Source: Vespa crabro | Taxonomy: Eukaryota > Arthropoda > Insecta > Hymenoptera > Vespidae | Assembly (NCBI RefSeq): GCF_910589235.1 | Contig: NC_060972.1 | Location: 3,073,899-3,137,898 of the forward strand | Direction: 5' to 3' | Length of the DNA: 64,000 nt | In this document: one piece after another, positions 14,059 to 24,960 of the stretch | Layout: each line of letters begins with the position of its first letter | How positions within the stretch are numbered: the stretch's first letter is position 1 | The notes under the pieces: model-generated | Databases searched by the model: none | What the model saw: the letters and a program-made list of their open reading frames with translations, nothing else | Told to the model about the DNA's origin: nothing | Program-made: the position numbers and the translations under genes

Positions 14059-14295
14059 AAATGTCAGGTGATGGAAAATTTTCTCGAGACTCGTTGCAAA
14101 CGTCTATAAAAGTCGAGTACCTTTCCAGGAAATATGACCGAACGAAAAACTTTTCTCCTACGTATATTATATTTTTCTGGACTTATCTCTCTTTTCTCTG
14201 AGCGCTTTGCCCTTTTCTTCATTCAAACGTTGAAGAACTCGCTCTCTTATTTATGATTCTCGGTGGGGAACTTCTTCTTTCTCTCTCCCTTTTTT

Positions 14296-14297
<2 letters not shown>

Positions 14298-14346
<49 letters not shown>
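14298..14346. repeat. Poly-T tract
   Basis: About 49 consecutive T residues. Length in the assembly may be unreliable. Confidence 0.9.
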
Positions 14347-14348
<2 letters not shown>

Positions 14349-14779
14349 TACCACAAAGGAGAAGGGATATTCCTGACGATAAAACAATAGACACGACATT
14401 CCCTTTTTGTCGGTACTATTATATTTAATATAGTTGTACCATTTAAGTTGTAAATTTTGTATTAATTTAATGTTCAAATTTATCATCAATGTCATTAAAA
14501 TTGATTTAATTAATTGCTTCAAATATATGAGTTTAAAAAAAAGTCCATTTCCATTTGATAATTATCATACTTTTTTTTCCATGATCTGTATCAAGATCAA
14601 TGAAAAGTTGCATATTTATTAATTAATATAATTCTTATATGAGTAGACTTTTTTTTCTCTTTTCTATTTATTTATTTATATGTTTGTTTTTTTTTTTTTT
14701 TTTTTTTTTATTTAAAAGAAACAAGAAAACAATTCGTTATCATGGTTTATCAATGTTTTTATGACAACCTGTTCGAGGT

Positions 14780-14787
14780 ACTTACCT
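14780..14787 (-). other. 5' splice site of proximal first exon
   Basis: On the minus strand the sequence reads AAG|GTAAGT with the intron GT at 14785-14784. It is a near-perfect match to the metazoan donor consensus. It interrupts the reading frame after one base of the Gly codon that follows DFIK, which gives a phase-1 intron. Beyond it the frame continues only into 24 non-family residues, so the exon must end here. Confidence 0.85.
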
Positions 14788-15341
14788 TTAATGAAGTCGA
14801 CTGCCATTTCAAGTCCGTAGGTGTCCTTGTCACAGTCATCGAGTATATGTGCGCCAATCTTGACACCCGGCATAATACTTTTATCAGTATTAATCTTATC
14901 AAGAGTATAGAGCATTGCCTCGAGCGCTTGAATTCCACCTTGAGGCATAATAGGGCCACAAGTTATCGAGTCTTCTCTTTCATGGACCATCATCAGACCT
15001 CCCAAGAGAAGATCACCTTCGATCACAGCTTCCTTTTTGATTGGCCAGCTCTTTTGAAGGTATATCGAGGAATTTACCGAGCGATAATATTTACGCGCAT
15101 GTCGAATTGGATGACGAGTTATTGGATTTTCCGAATAAATACGATTGGAACGTTGGGATCGATAATATAGGGAAAAACTCTCTTGAATTTTCTTTTCTTC
15201 ATTTTCCAATGGCATAAATGGTAGAGTCCAATCGATATCTCGAGCTTCCTTCGATAATTCGAAGGATTGGGCAATTTTTGTCCAAGTGCCATTGCTCCAA
15301 CCGATGACGATTAAAAATGATACCAGTATCGGTAGCTCCAT
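14786..15341 (-). CDS. mtt: Metabotropic glutamate receptor (mangetout/mXR-type), proximal alternative first coding exon, short leader
   Basis: Encodes 185 codons plus one base of an extracellular class C GPCR N-terminus. Residues 1-18 form a signal peptide (MELPILVSFLIVIGWSNG). Residues 19-97 are a poorly conserved charged leader. Residues 98-185 are the start of the Venus-flytrap glutamate/amino-acid binding domain, with GDLLLGGLMMVHERED, CGPIMPQGG, LEAMLYTLD and GAHILDDCDKDTYGL. Cys128 and Cys170 match the first conserved disulfide pair of the family. The ATG at 15341 is chosen because the signal peptide follows directly. The exon ends after the first base of a Gly codon at a strong donor (TAAAG|GTAAGTACC), so the intron is phase 1. 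The domain is unfinished, so the rest must be spliced in from exons not recognised here, probably left of the window. About 73 of 87 aligned residues match the exon at 33-36 kb. The family is secure from the motifs; the subfamily (mtt rather than mGluR-A) is from memory of the VHERED wording. The symbol is provisional. Confidence 0.88.
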
Positions 15342-15356
15342 GACTTCATAATCGCT

Positions 15357-15466
15357 TTTGTTTGATTTTTTCTTCTCTTTCGTTTTTTTCCTTTCTTTCT
15401 TTTTTTCTTTCCTTCTTTTCTTTCCTTTTTTTCTTTTTTTTGTTCTTTTTATTGTTCTTTTTATTG
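15357..15466 (-). other. Purine-rich tract just upstream of proximal start codon
   Basis: The plus strand is almost pure T/C for about 110 bases, so the sense transcript would be almost pure A/G. It lies immediately 5' of the ATG at 15341 and is probably 5' UTR or promoter-proximal DNA. No 3' splice site with a pyrimidine tract is visible between it and the ATG, so transcription of the short form may start within a few hundred bases upstream. Confidence 0.4.
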
Positions 15467-15479
15467 AGAGATCTTAAGA

Positions 15480-15908
15480 ATCAATTCGCGTAACTTTTGT
15501 CCGTCCTCTTTATTACGATATTGCACTTAAACAATACAACACGTTCTAGTTTCTATCTTTGAAATCGTTCGTGTTTTAATGAAAATGAAGAATCTTCATT
15601 GGAATAATCGTAAAACGGTGTTTCGTAATGAAAATCGTAGAGGTCCGTGGAATTAGGGATAAATCGAGCTTAACCATAGTCGTCCTAATGGTGACCTCAT
15701 TTTTCAGTTTCGTGAAATCGACAGGAGGAGTATAAGACCGTATCACGTTCGTCGGCTGAACGGCACTTGGCGTGAATCTGGAATGAAGTTCGAGTTGGGG
15801 AAGAATTTCCGATGAAACTTTCCCTGCGACTTTTCCGATCTTCCTACTCTCTCGAGAATTTTCACACGGGATAAGGGTTTTACACGCAAAAGCAGAACGT
15901 ATGACTTA

Positions 15909-15911
<3 letters not shown>
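15480..15911 (-). promoter_or_regulatory. Candidate promoter/5' UTR region of proximal first exon
   Basis: A GC-richer, low-repeat block compared with its surroundings, lying directly upstream of the short first exon on its strand. It contains initiator-like TTCAG motifs in the sense direction near 15756, but no convincing TATA box at the right distance. It ends abruptly at a (TA)n microsatellite. The assignment rests on position and composition only. Confidence 0.25.

Positions 15912-15955
<44 letters not shown>
15912..15955. repeat. (TA)n microsatellite
   Basis: Perfect TA dinucleotides bounding the candidate promoter block of the proximal first exon. Confidence 0.95.
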
Positions 15956-15963
<8 letters not shown>

Positions 15964-16445
15964 TTTCTTTTTCTTTCTTTTTTATTGTTGGAAATATATA
16001 TTGCAAATCTCAGATTTGTTCCTACACGTTTTTCTTGAATTGTTTTGAATAATATAAAATCTTTCATTTATATAATATACTTTTATTTAATTTATAAATA
16101 GTTATTATGGATAGTTTAATAAACCCGAATAATCTTTATAATTTTCAAATCAAATTAATATAATACTATTTTTTATGATAAAATTTAAATTGTAAAACTT
16201 CGAAGTTTTATGTTGATTTATTAAATTTATCTCAATAGTATTGCGTAATGAAGCCTAATTTCATAAAACTGTTTTATTTAATTCATAATTTTAAATTGAT
16301 TAAAATCCTTTAAAACGCTCAATATCAATTTTATCTAAAAACTAGAGAATCTTTTTTTTCTTTTTGCTTCTTTTCCAGATCGAAATTTAAATGTAAAATT
16401 AAGTGTTCTGCCATTTTATTATTAATTTAATGCAATGGCATTAAA

Positions 16446-16499
16446 TTTGAAAAATGCTTTTTTAATGAAGCATCTTTGAAAAATGCTTTTTTAATGAAG
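16446..16499. repeat. Perfect 25-bp direct repeat
   Basis: Two identical 25-base copies at 16446-16470 and 16475-16499, each beginning TTTGAAAAATGC and ending TTAATGAAG. They are separated by CATC, giving a 29-base period. Confidence 0.9.
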
Positions 16500-18880
16500 A
16501 GAATTTTAAGACACGAAGGTTTATCTCGTAAAGTTCATTTTTCTTTGCGGAAAGATGAGAAAACTTGGTGAGTAAGAGATGAGAGACTGTTTGATTTGAT
16601 AACGAGTGCTTCGCGATGGAGTAATAATTAGCTCTGTCGAGGTAAAAAATTTCTCGTTACATCATTAATCTCCCTCACGCCGAAATAGAAATTCTTTTTC
16701 CTTTGACATAGATCTAAAAAAAAGTGGACTCAAGATTTAGATACGAGTGCGAGAAAATTTATACTTAGGAATATTGAGCTAATCATTTTGTTATTCAGGA
16801 GGTATCTCCTTCAATGGAGTTTTTTAATATTTTATTATCGTCATCAAGATCCCAAAGACCCAAAAACGACGTTTGGCACGCGATATTAGAAAAGAAAGGG
16901 AAAAAGAGAGAAGGAAGAAGAAGGATATTGCCTGTCAAAGAATTCCAAGTAAAAAAACAAAGAAATATTTAAAGAGTAAACGTTTCATGAATGGAATAAT
17001 AAAATGGGGGAATATTTTTTCTTTCTGACAATTCGAGAAGTAATAAAACTTATTCACTTTTTTAACATAATTTTCTTGAGAAAAAATTCAATTTATTCCT
17101 TTTCTTTTATTTCGCTCTATTGTCAGTATAACTTTAATTTTAATTGATTATGCTTGTAGATCTATACGTATGTATTAAATTTTAAGCGATATATTTTCCA
17201 ATTGCTTATTCCTTTCTTTTATATTTTGATAATCGAAATTATTTTTTCTTCTTTTTTCTTTTTTGTATTTTTTACGTAAAATATACATTCTCAATCGAGT
17301 TGCACTATATATGATGGTTATATGTATATTCATTTATATTAGAAGCATGACGAGAATTGAGATCTTCATATTTCAGTTTTTTCTTGGACATGTAATGCTC
17401 GAACGAGATTGGAAATATTTCTATTCCGTTTTGAAGAGATTCTCTTCCGATAAGTATATATTAGAAAACTCTATTTCTCTGTGCTCGTTTCTCGTCATAT
17501 GTATATCGTGTTCGTGAAAAGAGCGAAAAGTTAGGTAAATCGCCAGAGGAAAGTTTTTTTTTTTTCTTTTTTTTTCTTTTTTTTTTTCGATTCGATGAAA
17601 AGGCAGTGCTTGAATATTCATACGTCGTTGTACAATCGGATCGAAGGTTTGCGTGCAACGACTGACACTTCATTCAATATTTTGTTTCGATTCTCGACAG
17701 AAAGACATTTCCAATAGTAATTATAAATTTCCGAACATTGTGGTACGGTTTTGGAATTGTCGAGTTAGCGTGGCTCAAGCTAATAGAAAGTTCACAAAGG
17801 AAGTCTAATGAACGCCTCTTTCCGTCTAACTCAACGAAAGTTTTCTCGAGGGAGTACATTGAATTAAATTAATCGATTTCAAATGCAGAATAGACGAGTA
17901 AGAATATTCCAATGATTATTCGTTAGAATTCTGATTAAGAACGTATATTGAATGGAAAATTCAAATTCGAGAGATTCGAATTCGCTTATTTTCCTTAAAT
18001 GATGTTATTCGAAATTTCTGACGTGATATTTTCCTCGTACGATTTTAAAATACGAATATTAGCATTGACGTTTTCTCGTTTATCGTTTTTATGTCATCGT
18101 TTATTCATCGTTATATTCAACAGCACGTTGTTATAAACGACAGGTTAAATCAATAAAAAATAGACGCGCGAATTGTCATCGTCTATGACGATTGCTGTCG
18201 AGAGAAATAATCCTATTTGAAGATATTGTTTTTGTCAGAAAAGAACAGTTTTATTTGTTAATTTAATTAGATATAATTTTTAGATATTAATAAAGAATTA
18301 GATATATATATATATATATAAAGAAATAATTTTTCATTAAATGACGAAAGAAGAAAAATTTGTTTAAAAGATCTCGCCATTAGTAGAAGATAGGAATTAC
18401 TTTTCTTTTTTCTTTCCTTTTCTTTTCTTCATTTATTTCTTATTTCGAAGAAAAAATTCTTTTAATTAAATGTTAAAAAATTTCTCTATGATTGGAAAAA
18501 TTTTATTCCTCAACAATTCTTCATTTATCTTCTTCAATGTTTCCTTGACAACTTTCTCGCGAATAAAGACGACAAACGAGGAACTCTTTCTGACTAATTT
18601 ACTTGATTTCACGTGAAAAAGTAAGATATTAAGGGTCCGACTTTCGTTTCGAAACTTAGGAATATCCTATTAAATGAAAGAAAGTTGGCGCGAAGCAATT
18701 AAAAACTTAAATTCATTAATCACTTTGGTGGCTATCTTTTTTATCGGTTGTAGACTTCCTTCGTTAATTTTTTTTATTTAAAAAAATTTTTTTTTTTATT
18801 TTTTTCCCTCCGTTTTTTTAATGTATCTTTTCGACGTTACTATAACTTGTTGTAGGAATGTACCTGTTGCATCGAGAAAA

Positions 18881-18932
<52 letters not shown>

Positions 18933-20393
18933 CTTTCTTCCAGTATTTCGTCGCAACTCGAAATGATCAAGTTTGAGAACTTATCCGAATGATTTAAGAA
19001 ATATATAAAAATTGAAACGATTTAAAACCCGATAATAAAAATGTTTTACTTAATCATTTAAAATATCTATCTGTAATAGCGACAAAGATAGATTTATTTT
19101 AATCAACGATAAACGATGAACAATACAAAATATATTAAAAGTTCGTAATAAAATTGGAGTATCCACGTTTGAAATTTCACTTTAAAGTACCATTCATTAG
19201 TTCCAATCACATTTGACGTTGTATTTCAATCTCGACGACCTTTCATTCCTGGATTATATATATGGGAGAGTTGAGCAAGATGAGCATTTGATAGAATTGG
19301 AAAAGGGTTTGGTACTGTTGGAATTTACAGCTCTAATATGGATTAATTAATGATCGTTAAATGTTAGTCACTAGTTATCTCGTCTTTAATTCACGAGCTC
19401 GCTGGATTTCTCGCATTATGAGATCGTTTCTCGGATATTGTTCAAAGTAATATTACATTTACAGATTCGACCTAAATTACTTACTTAGTTTTTATTTCTT
19501 TGCACAATAGCATACGATTCATGTGAAATGTGGATTCGGTGTAATTGAAAATTATGCACTTTGCTGATCATTTCATAAAATATCTATAGTTTTTACGTGT
19601 GTATTTAAAAAATATATTTGTCACGTACCCTTAAAATATATATATATATATATATATATGCATTACTATGATTATATCATCAAGACTAATTAACACGAGC
19701 ACGTGTTCTGATTACAGTCCAGCAATCGATATGTCTATCTATCTAAAGAACATTAGCTATCGAATTTACGGAAAGCTGACCTTTGTAATCCAGGTTTTGT
19801 TTCATTGTCATTTTACGAGAGTGAAAGACTGCAGTATCGATTGATCACTATCTTTTGTTGTTTAGATCAAAATGTTCCTGAAAATCAAACGAACTCGTTA
19901 TTACGTGTGTTCGGTGAAAGAGTAATTAATTTTATTAATCAATCGTTTTTCTTTCTTTCTTTTTTTTTTTCTAAATGTCCGTAATAAAATAATAATTAAT
20001 GATAAATAACTTTATAATTTGTAATTGAAGTAAATTAATTAAAATTATACATTAATCTTTTGTATAATATTAAACATACTAATTTCATTAGTTGACATTT
20101 ATTGAATCTTATTAAATTTTGTATATTTATTTGTTACTTTTTTAACACATGCAGAATGCATGAAAGAACGTTATTGCTCTTGCCAATTGGCTCTATTTAT
20201 TCTTTATTTATTTATTTATTTATTCATTTTTTTTTTTTTTTATCAGAATATCTTTACAATTTTTCAATTTAATTTGCATGGTATTATAAACGAAACTGAT
20301 ATTCTTTTGGAGATGCATGATTCATATATTTCGTGAGACAAAAGGAAAAAATGTGGAGAGGAGAGAATTTATATTATCTTTTCGATCAGCCAG

Positions 20394-20435
20394 TAGTCCA
20401 GAATTAATAGTCCAGAATTAATAGTCCAGAATTAG
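20394..20435. repeat. 14-bp tandem repeat, three copies
   Basis: The unit TAGTCCAGAATTAA occurs three times, the last copy ending G instead of A. Confidence 0.9.
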
Positions 20436-20506
20436 TAGTTCGATATTAACGCTTGTTATTATGTTCGAAAGATTAAAACATACCAATAATTATTATAATA
20501 ATAATC

Positions 20507-20508
<2 letters not shown>

Positions 20509-20559
<51 letters not shown>
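20509..20559. repeat. (TAA)n microsatellite
   Basis: About 17 uninterrupted TAA units. Confidence 0.95.
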
Positions 20560-20560
<1 letters not shown>

Positions 20561-21451
20561 GAATTTTTTTTATTGCGATCATAGTTTTTCGTCTTACTCT
20601 GAAAACTTTCAATCGACTCATTTTATAGTCTGACAATTTTTAAAACAACTTTTGTGTGTAACTCAAATGTCATACGGGTTCACGATTTTTTTTCTTTTTA
20701 AAATCACCTCTGTAAAAAATATTTTTTCCGTTTGACCTTACAATGAAAATCAAATTTGTTTCACTATTTTCAAGATATTCAAAATCTAAAAATTGTTATT
20801 TCTGTGTGTATGCGTGTGTGCATATGTGCGCCTATTTTTCATTTCTCTTTGCACGTCTATCTGTAGGAATTTTTTTAATTGGAAACCACACAGATAAAAA
20901 AAAAAAAAAGAATTTTGGAACTCTGACCGAATCAAATGCTCCATCAAAGGGACCAATCAAAATATTTTAGATTTCAATATAAAACTTCGAACTAGTGCAA
21001 TTGCTGATTAATTAACTTTGTTTGTACGGTTTTATGATTGAACACTTGACATTTCACTGCCCAATAAAAATTATTCATTGCCCAGAGTACTATCGAGTTA
21101 AATTCGATAAATCGACAAAAATCTTATTAAAATTTTAATTAAGTGCTTGATGAAGTGGTAGATAATGTAAAGTTAATTTCATATTTAATAGATATCTATT
21201 TTTAATTGAAGCAAATTTTTCTTTTTTGTTTCTTTTAAATTCTAACTAAACATATATACGATAAATTTTTATTAACTATATAATTTGTTAACTATATAAA
21301 GAACGTTAATTTTAATTTCCTAATAATTATTTCGTAGAAATAGGAAGATAAAAATTATGAGAAATAAACGAAGCGAATAAAATCGATATGTTTATTAAAA
21401 CGGACGCCACGCCTCGATCATAGATAAAGAAGGAAGACAGAGGAAGACAGA

Positions 21452-21486
<35 letters not shown>

Positions 21487-21776
21487 CACCTGTTCGAGGA
21501 TAGAGTATGTCAAACTTTCTTACAATTTACGTATTTCACAATGATTCACATAGAACGAGTCAACCTGTTGGATCCTTTCTCTTGGAAAAGCACTAGGAAT
21601 CGATCGGAAGATTGCGAGATCTATTTTTTTCTTTTTTTTAACATGACTCACTTGTCATTCGTTCGATCGTTAAAGTTCTTAAAAGTGTAAAAGAAGAAGG
21701 AAAAAAAAAACCTAAAAAAAAAAAAAAAAAGAGAGAGAGAGAGAGAAGAAAAAAGTGGAAAGAAAATAATAATAAA

Positions 21777-21807
<31 letters not shown>

Positions 21808-22024
21808 AAGCAATAGAAACGACGAACCCCTCAATCGGAATTAAACTCACTCGTCGAAAACTTCGAATCGAAAGATTTTACTCGATCGCACTATTGCTCT
21901 CGCGAGACGTAAATACTCGCGATTGATTTTTAAAGGGTGATTTTTGAGAAACGAGTAAGTATAAGGACGATGATCTTTTTTCAATCATTTTTCTATGAGA
22001 TCTCCATGAGATCATCATGCCGCT

Positions 22025-22157
22025 TTTGGAGTCACACGAGGAGCCGAAATATTAGTAGCACGCGCGGCCGGCTCTCCGCTGTGACACCCACTGACTGGCT
22101 CCGAGACTGCATCAACGCTACCCTCTGCGAACGTATCAACCCTCCTACTCTACCCTC
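22025..22157. promoter_or_regulatory. GC-rich island, candidate promoter or enhancer
   Basis: One of the most GC- and CpG-rich short stretches in the window, with CGCGCGGCCGG near 22060. It is flanked on the right by (CT)n. On the minus strand it carries a TCAGT initiator-like motif near 22098. It sits between the two receptor first exons and could house an initiation site for the short form or an unrelated enhancer. No coding frame of interest spans it. Confidence 0.3.
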
Positions 22158-22159
22158 TT

Positions 22160-22202
<43 letters not shown>

Positions 22203-22294
22203 CTCACTCTCAGAATCCCCTCTCTTATCACCAATAGTCTAGTCGCTTTCTTTTACTCTCTTCTCTCTCTTGTCTATCTTTCTCTCTCTCTCGT

Positions 22295-22330
<36 letters not shown>
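22158..22330. repeat. Paired (CT)n microsatellites
   Basis: Two CT arrays (about 22158-22200 and 22300-22328) separated by mixed pyrimidine-rich sequence. On the minus strand these are GAGAG repeats, the type bound by GAGA factors in insects. Function is not established here. Confidence 0.8.
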
Positions 22331-22332
<2 letters not shown>

Positions 22333-22668
22333 CCATTACTTTATGTTTTTTTTTTCTTATCTTCATCGAATTCTTTTCCATTATAACTATTTTTGCATGC
22401 ACGCAAACATACACATACATACACACAATACACAATCGAATTGATTATTAAACTGATTTTGTAAAAATTAATATATCCATTTGATATCTTTCACAATTTT
22501 TAGTAGATTAAAGATTAAAAAAGAATTTATTGGATTATTTTTCACGTTGGACTTTATTTTTATTAAAGGAAATATATTTTTAATCATTTAAACGTCATAG
22601 AAAAACATTTGATATTTGTTTTAAATAAAGGTCTAGCAATTTGACTCCCACAGTACATTCAACGTTGG

Positions 22669-22699
<31 letters not shown>

Positions 22700-24250
22700 T
22701 TCTTTTAAAAATCAATGATCTTATAATTTTTAATTGCATGAGTTTATAGATTTCGAACTGTATATGAAAATAAAAGCTATTGGATTGAATATTTTTGTTC
22801 ACGGAATTCAAAAAAATTTTTCAGATAAAGGTACAATGTATATAAATAAAAAAGAGAAGATGATATTTGAAGTGTGGTTGAAAAATAAAGTTTTAAAAAA
22901 GTTAGTTGAAATATTTGTGAAAAGTGTTTTTAATAGGACAGTTGAACTTTTAATTATATTGAGTTCTTTTTTTTTTTATGATACTCTAGTACATTGAAAA
23001 TTATTAAATTCATTTAATTTTCTTTTTACAAAGAAAAGTACGATCGGAATTTTTTCTAGATTTTTATTTCGTTGTCTATTTTATTAAAACATATTTTGGA
23101 CGATAATTGGGCTTTTTGATGAGATATATTTTTTGTTCCTTTAATTTTTGTGAATTTATACTCGGTGGCAATTTAAATTGTTATTTTTTAATTTCGCACA
23201 TAAAAAAAACATAGGTATATTTTTACATTTATGAAATAATTCATCACGAGCAAATAGAAATGCATGTACGCATGTAGGATTAAATAGAAAAAAAAAAAAA
23301 TTCGTTCGATATATAAAAAGTTTACTAAAGAAATTTTAATTAAAAAGTGCAAAAAATACAAAAAAACAAAAAAAACAAAAAAACTAACAAAGTAACTTCG
23401 ATTAATATTTATTTGAACATTTATATTTATTATCTGCTTGTTTGCTCTATACAATTTTTCACTTTCTTTTTATACTATTCCTTTGTCTCATTTTTATCGA
23501 TGACATTTTATATCTGGCCAATAGTAATGACATCAATGACGAGTACCTATGGAACAATCAATTCTTTATTTTTATTTTTTCTTGCTCTTTTTTTTTCCCC
23601 CCATTATTTTTTGCAATTTCTTTTGCTCTCGTTCCGAGAGAAAACGCGAAGATGTACATAGAGTGGACGTTATATTCGCGTAGCGTGACAAATCGATCGA
23701 GAACTTTCATAACGGAGACAGATCCTTCAGTTTAAGCCGACTCTTGGTGATAGCAACCGAAGTCTCGCCTCGATGGCTCTGTCGTGAGAGGAAGTGGATA
23801 GGAAATAATGGAAGATCATAACGGATCGACGATCGGTTTTGCGATGGAAAAATATTTTATTTTACACTTCATGAGAACTTCATGCTATCTATGGTATTAG
23901 AAAAATATCGATCATGAAAGAAATGAACTTAATGTGTCAGTGAAAATTAGATTTGGTTAAGTGAATCTGTTGTAAAGATTATTTGCAGACGACATCGTAT
24001 ATTATATAGGTTTTATAACATTAATTATTACTAGTTATTTATTCGTTATTGTTATGTGCGTATATATATATATATATAGATCAGATTTATAGATCGAAAA
24101 ATAAAATAAAAAGAAGTACGAGTCTCACGGGGAAAAGAGATCTAATAGGAATAACGTTAATGAGTCGGACGAAATCGAAAAAGCAAAAAAATATATGTGA
24201 CAACGTAAATCACGTGGCATGAGGCGTAAGGGTGTTTTTAAGGTTTAGCG

Positions 24251-24281
<31 letters not shown>

Positions 24282-24699
24282 AAACGAAAACAAGAAAACA
24301 AAAATACAAACAGGAGAACGAACAGAACAAAAGTAAAAAAGAAAAACAAAAAAAAAAGAAAAAAAAACGTAACGTAGTATATATCTCTAGTATTTTATTG
24401 TTTCATTTTGGAGCATTCTCGTATGATGGGTTGAACGTTACATGACATGTAGACAGGACCGATTTTTCCTGACTCTTTTTTGAACTGGACAATTTCTAAT
24501 CTCCCTTATCTTTTTTAGGGATATAAGAGGGAAGAAATTCTTTCTCGATTTGAAAAGAAACTTTTTTTCCTTTCAACAAGTTCCATGCATTACTAGATGG
24601 TTCACAAATGCGAGCAACCAAGCGAAACTTTTCCATTCGTTAATGAGAACTTTCTGTTCCCCTAACACCGTTGATATCTTCCTACTTATCTAACGTGCT

Positions 24700-24960
24700 T
24701 ATCAAACATACATAGTAGTAGCCCTCTGACCGCAAGGCCCCTCCCTCTCTCCCACCCTTCCTCTCACCTACCTTCGCACCTCATTCTACTCACTCACTCA
24801 TATCCCCACCCTCAATCACCTATTGCCACAGTGCTCATTCATGTGCCAGTGTACTAGTATGCTAGTGTGTTTAGTTCAGCTGTGATATCTCGCAAGTCCG
24901 ACACTTTGTCGCTTTCACGCGGAACGACCTCATTTTTCTTCTCTAAAGGAAAACCATTCC
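24700..24960. promoter_or_regulatory. GC-richer patch, candidate regulatory element
   Basis: A stretch of C-rich DNA (CCCTCTGACC, CCCACCCTTCC, ACCTTCGCACC) followed by mixed sequence with an initiator-like TTCAGC near 24875. It stands out from the surrounding AT-rich DNA. No open frame or RNA gene is recognised, so it is listed only as a composition outlier. Confidence 0.2.

Larger units (their letters stand above)
9211..14779. other. Intron-like DNA, no gene recognised
   Basis: Holds the pentanucleotide repeat ATTAT (9974-10003), (GA)n at 10914-10957 and 11398-11441, T-rich runs at 11850-11882 and 11941-12012, A-rich 12601-12643, imperfect repeats of a TTTTTTTCCTTTTTTTGTTC type (13141-13200), a GA/GATA tract (13975-14060) and a poly-T run (14298-14346). 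No exon of a receptor or other family could be recognised on either strand. Confidence 0.5.
15956..22000. other. Intron-like DNA between the two first exons, part 1
   Basis: No gene recognised. Includes a 25-bp direct repeat (16446-16499), (CT)n at 18886-18930, a 14-bp tandem triplication (20394-20435), a (TAA)n array (20509-20559), (GA)n near 21459-21484 and an A/G-rich stretch (21700-21806). Small open frames are low-complexity. No downstream exon of the distal receptor copy was recognised here. Confidence 0.5.

Noticed and set aside
14742..15170. Plus-strand 142-codon frame over the proximal exon
   Set aside because: Antisense shadow of the receptor exon; the minus-strand frame carries the conserved domain.
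17674..17859. 61-codon minus-strand frame as a possible receptor exon between the two first exons
   Set aside because: The residues do not match any part of an mGluR ligand-binding, cysteine-rich or transmembrane domain.
20509..20559. CRISPR-like or structured array
   Set aside because: It is a plain (TAA)n microsatellite. No repeat-spacer structure is present anywhere in the window.
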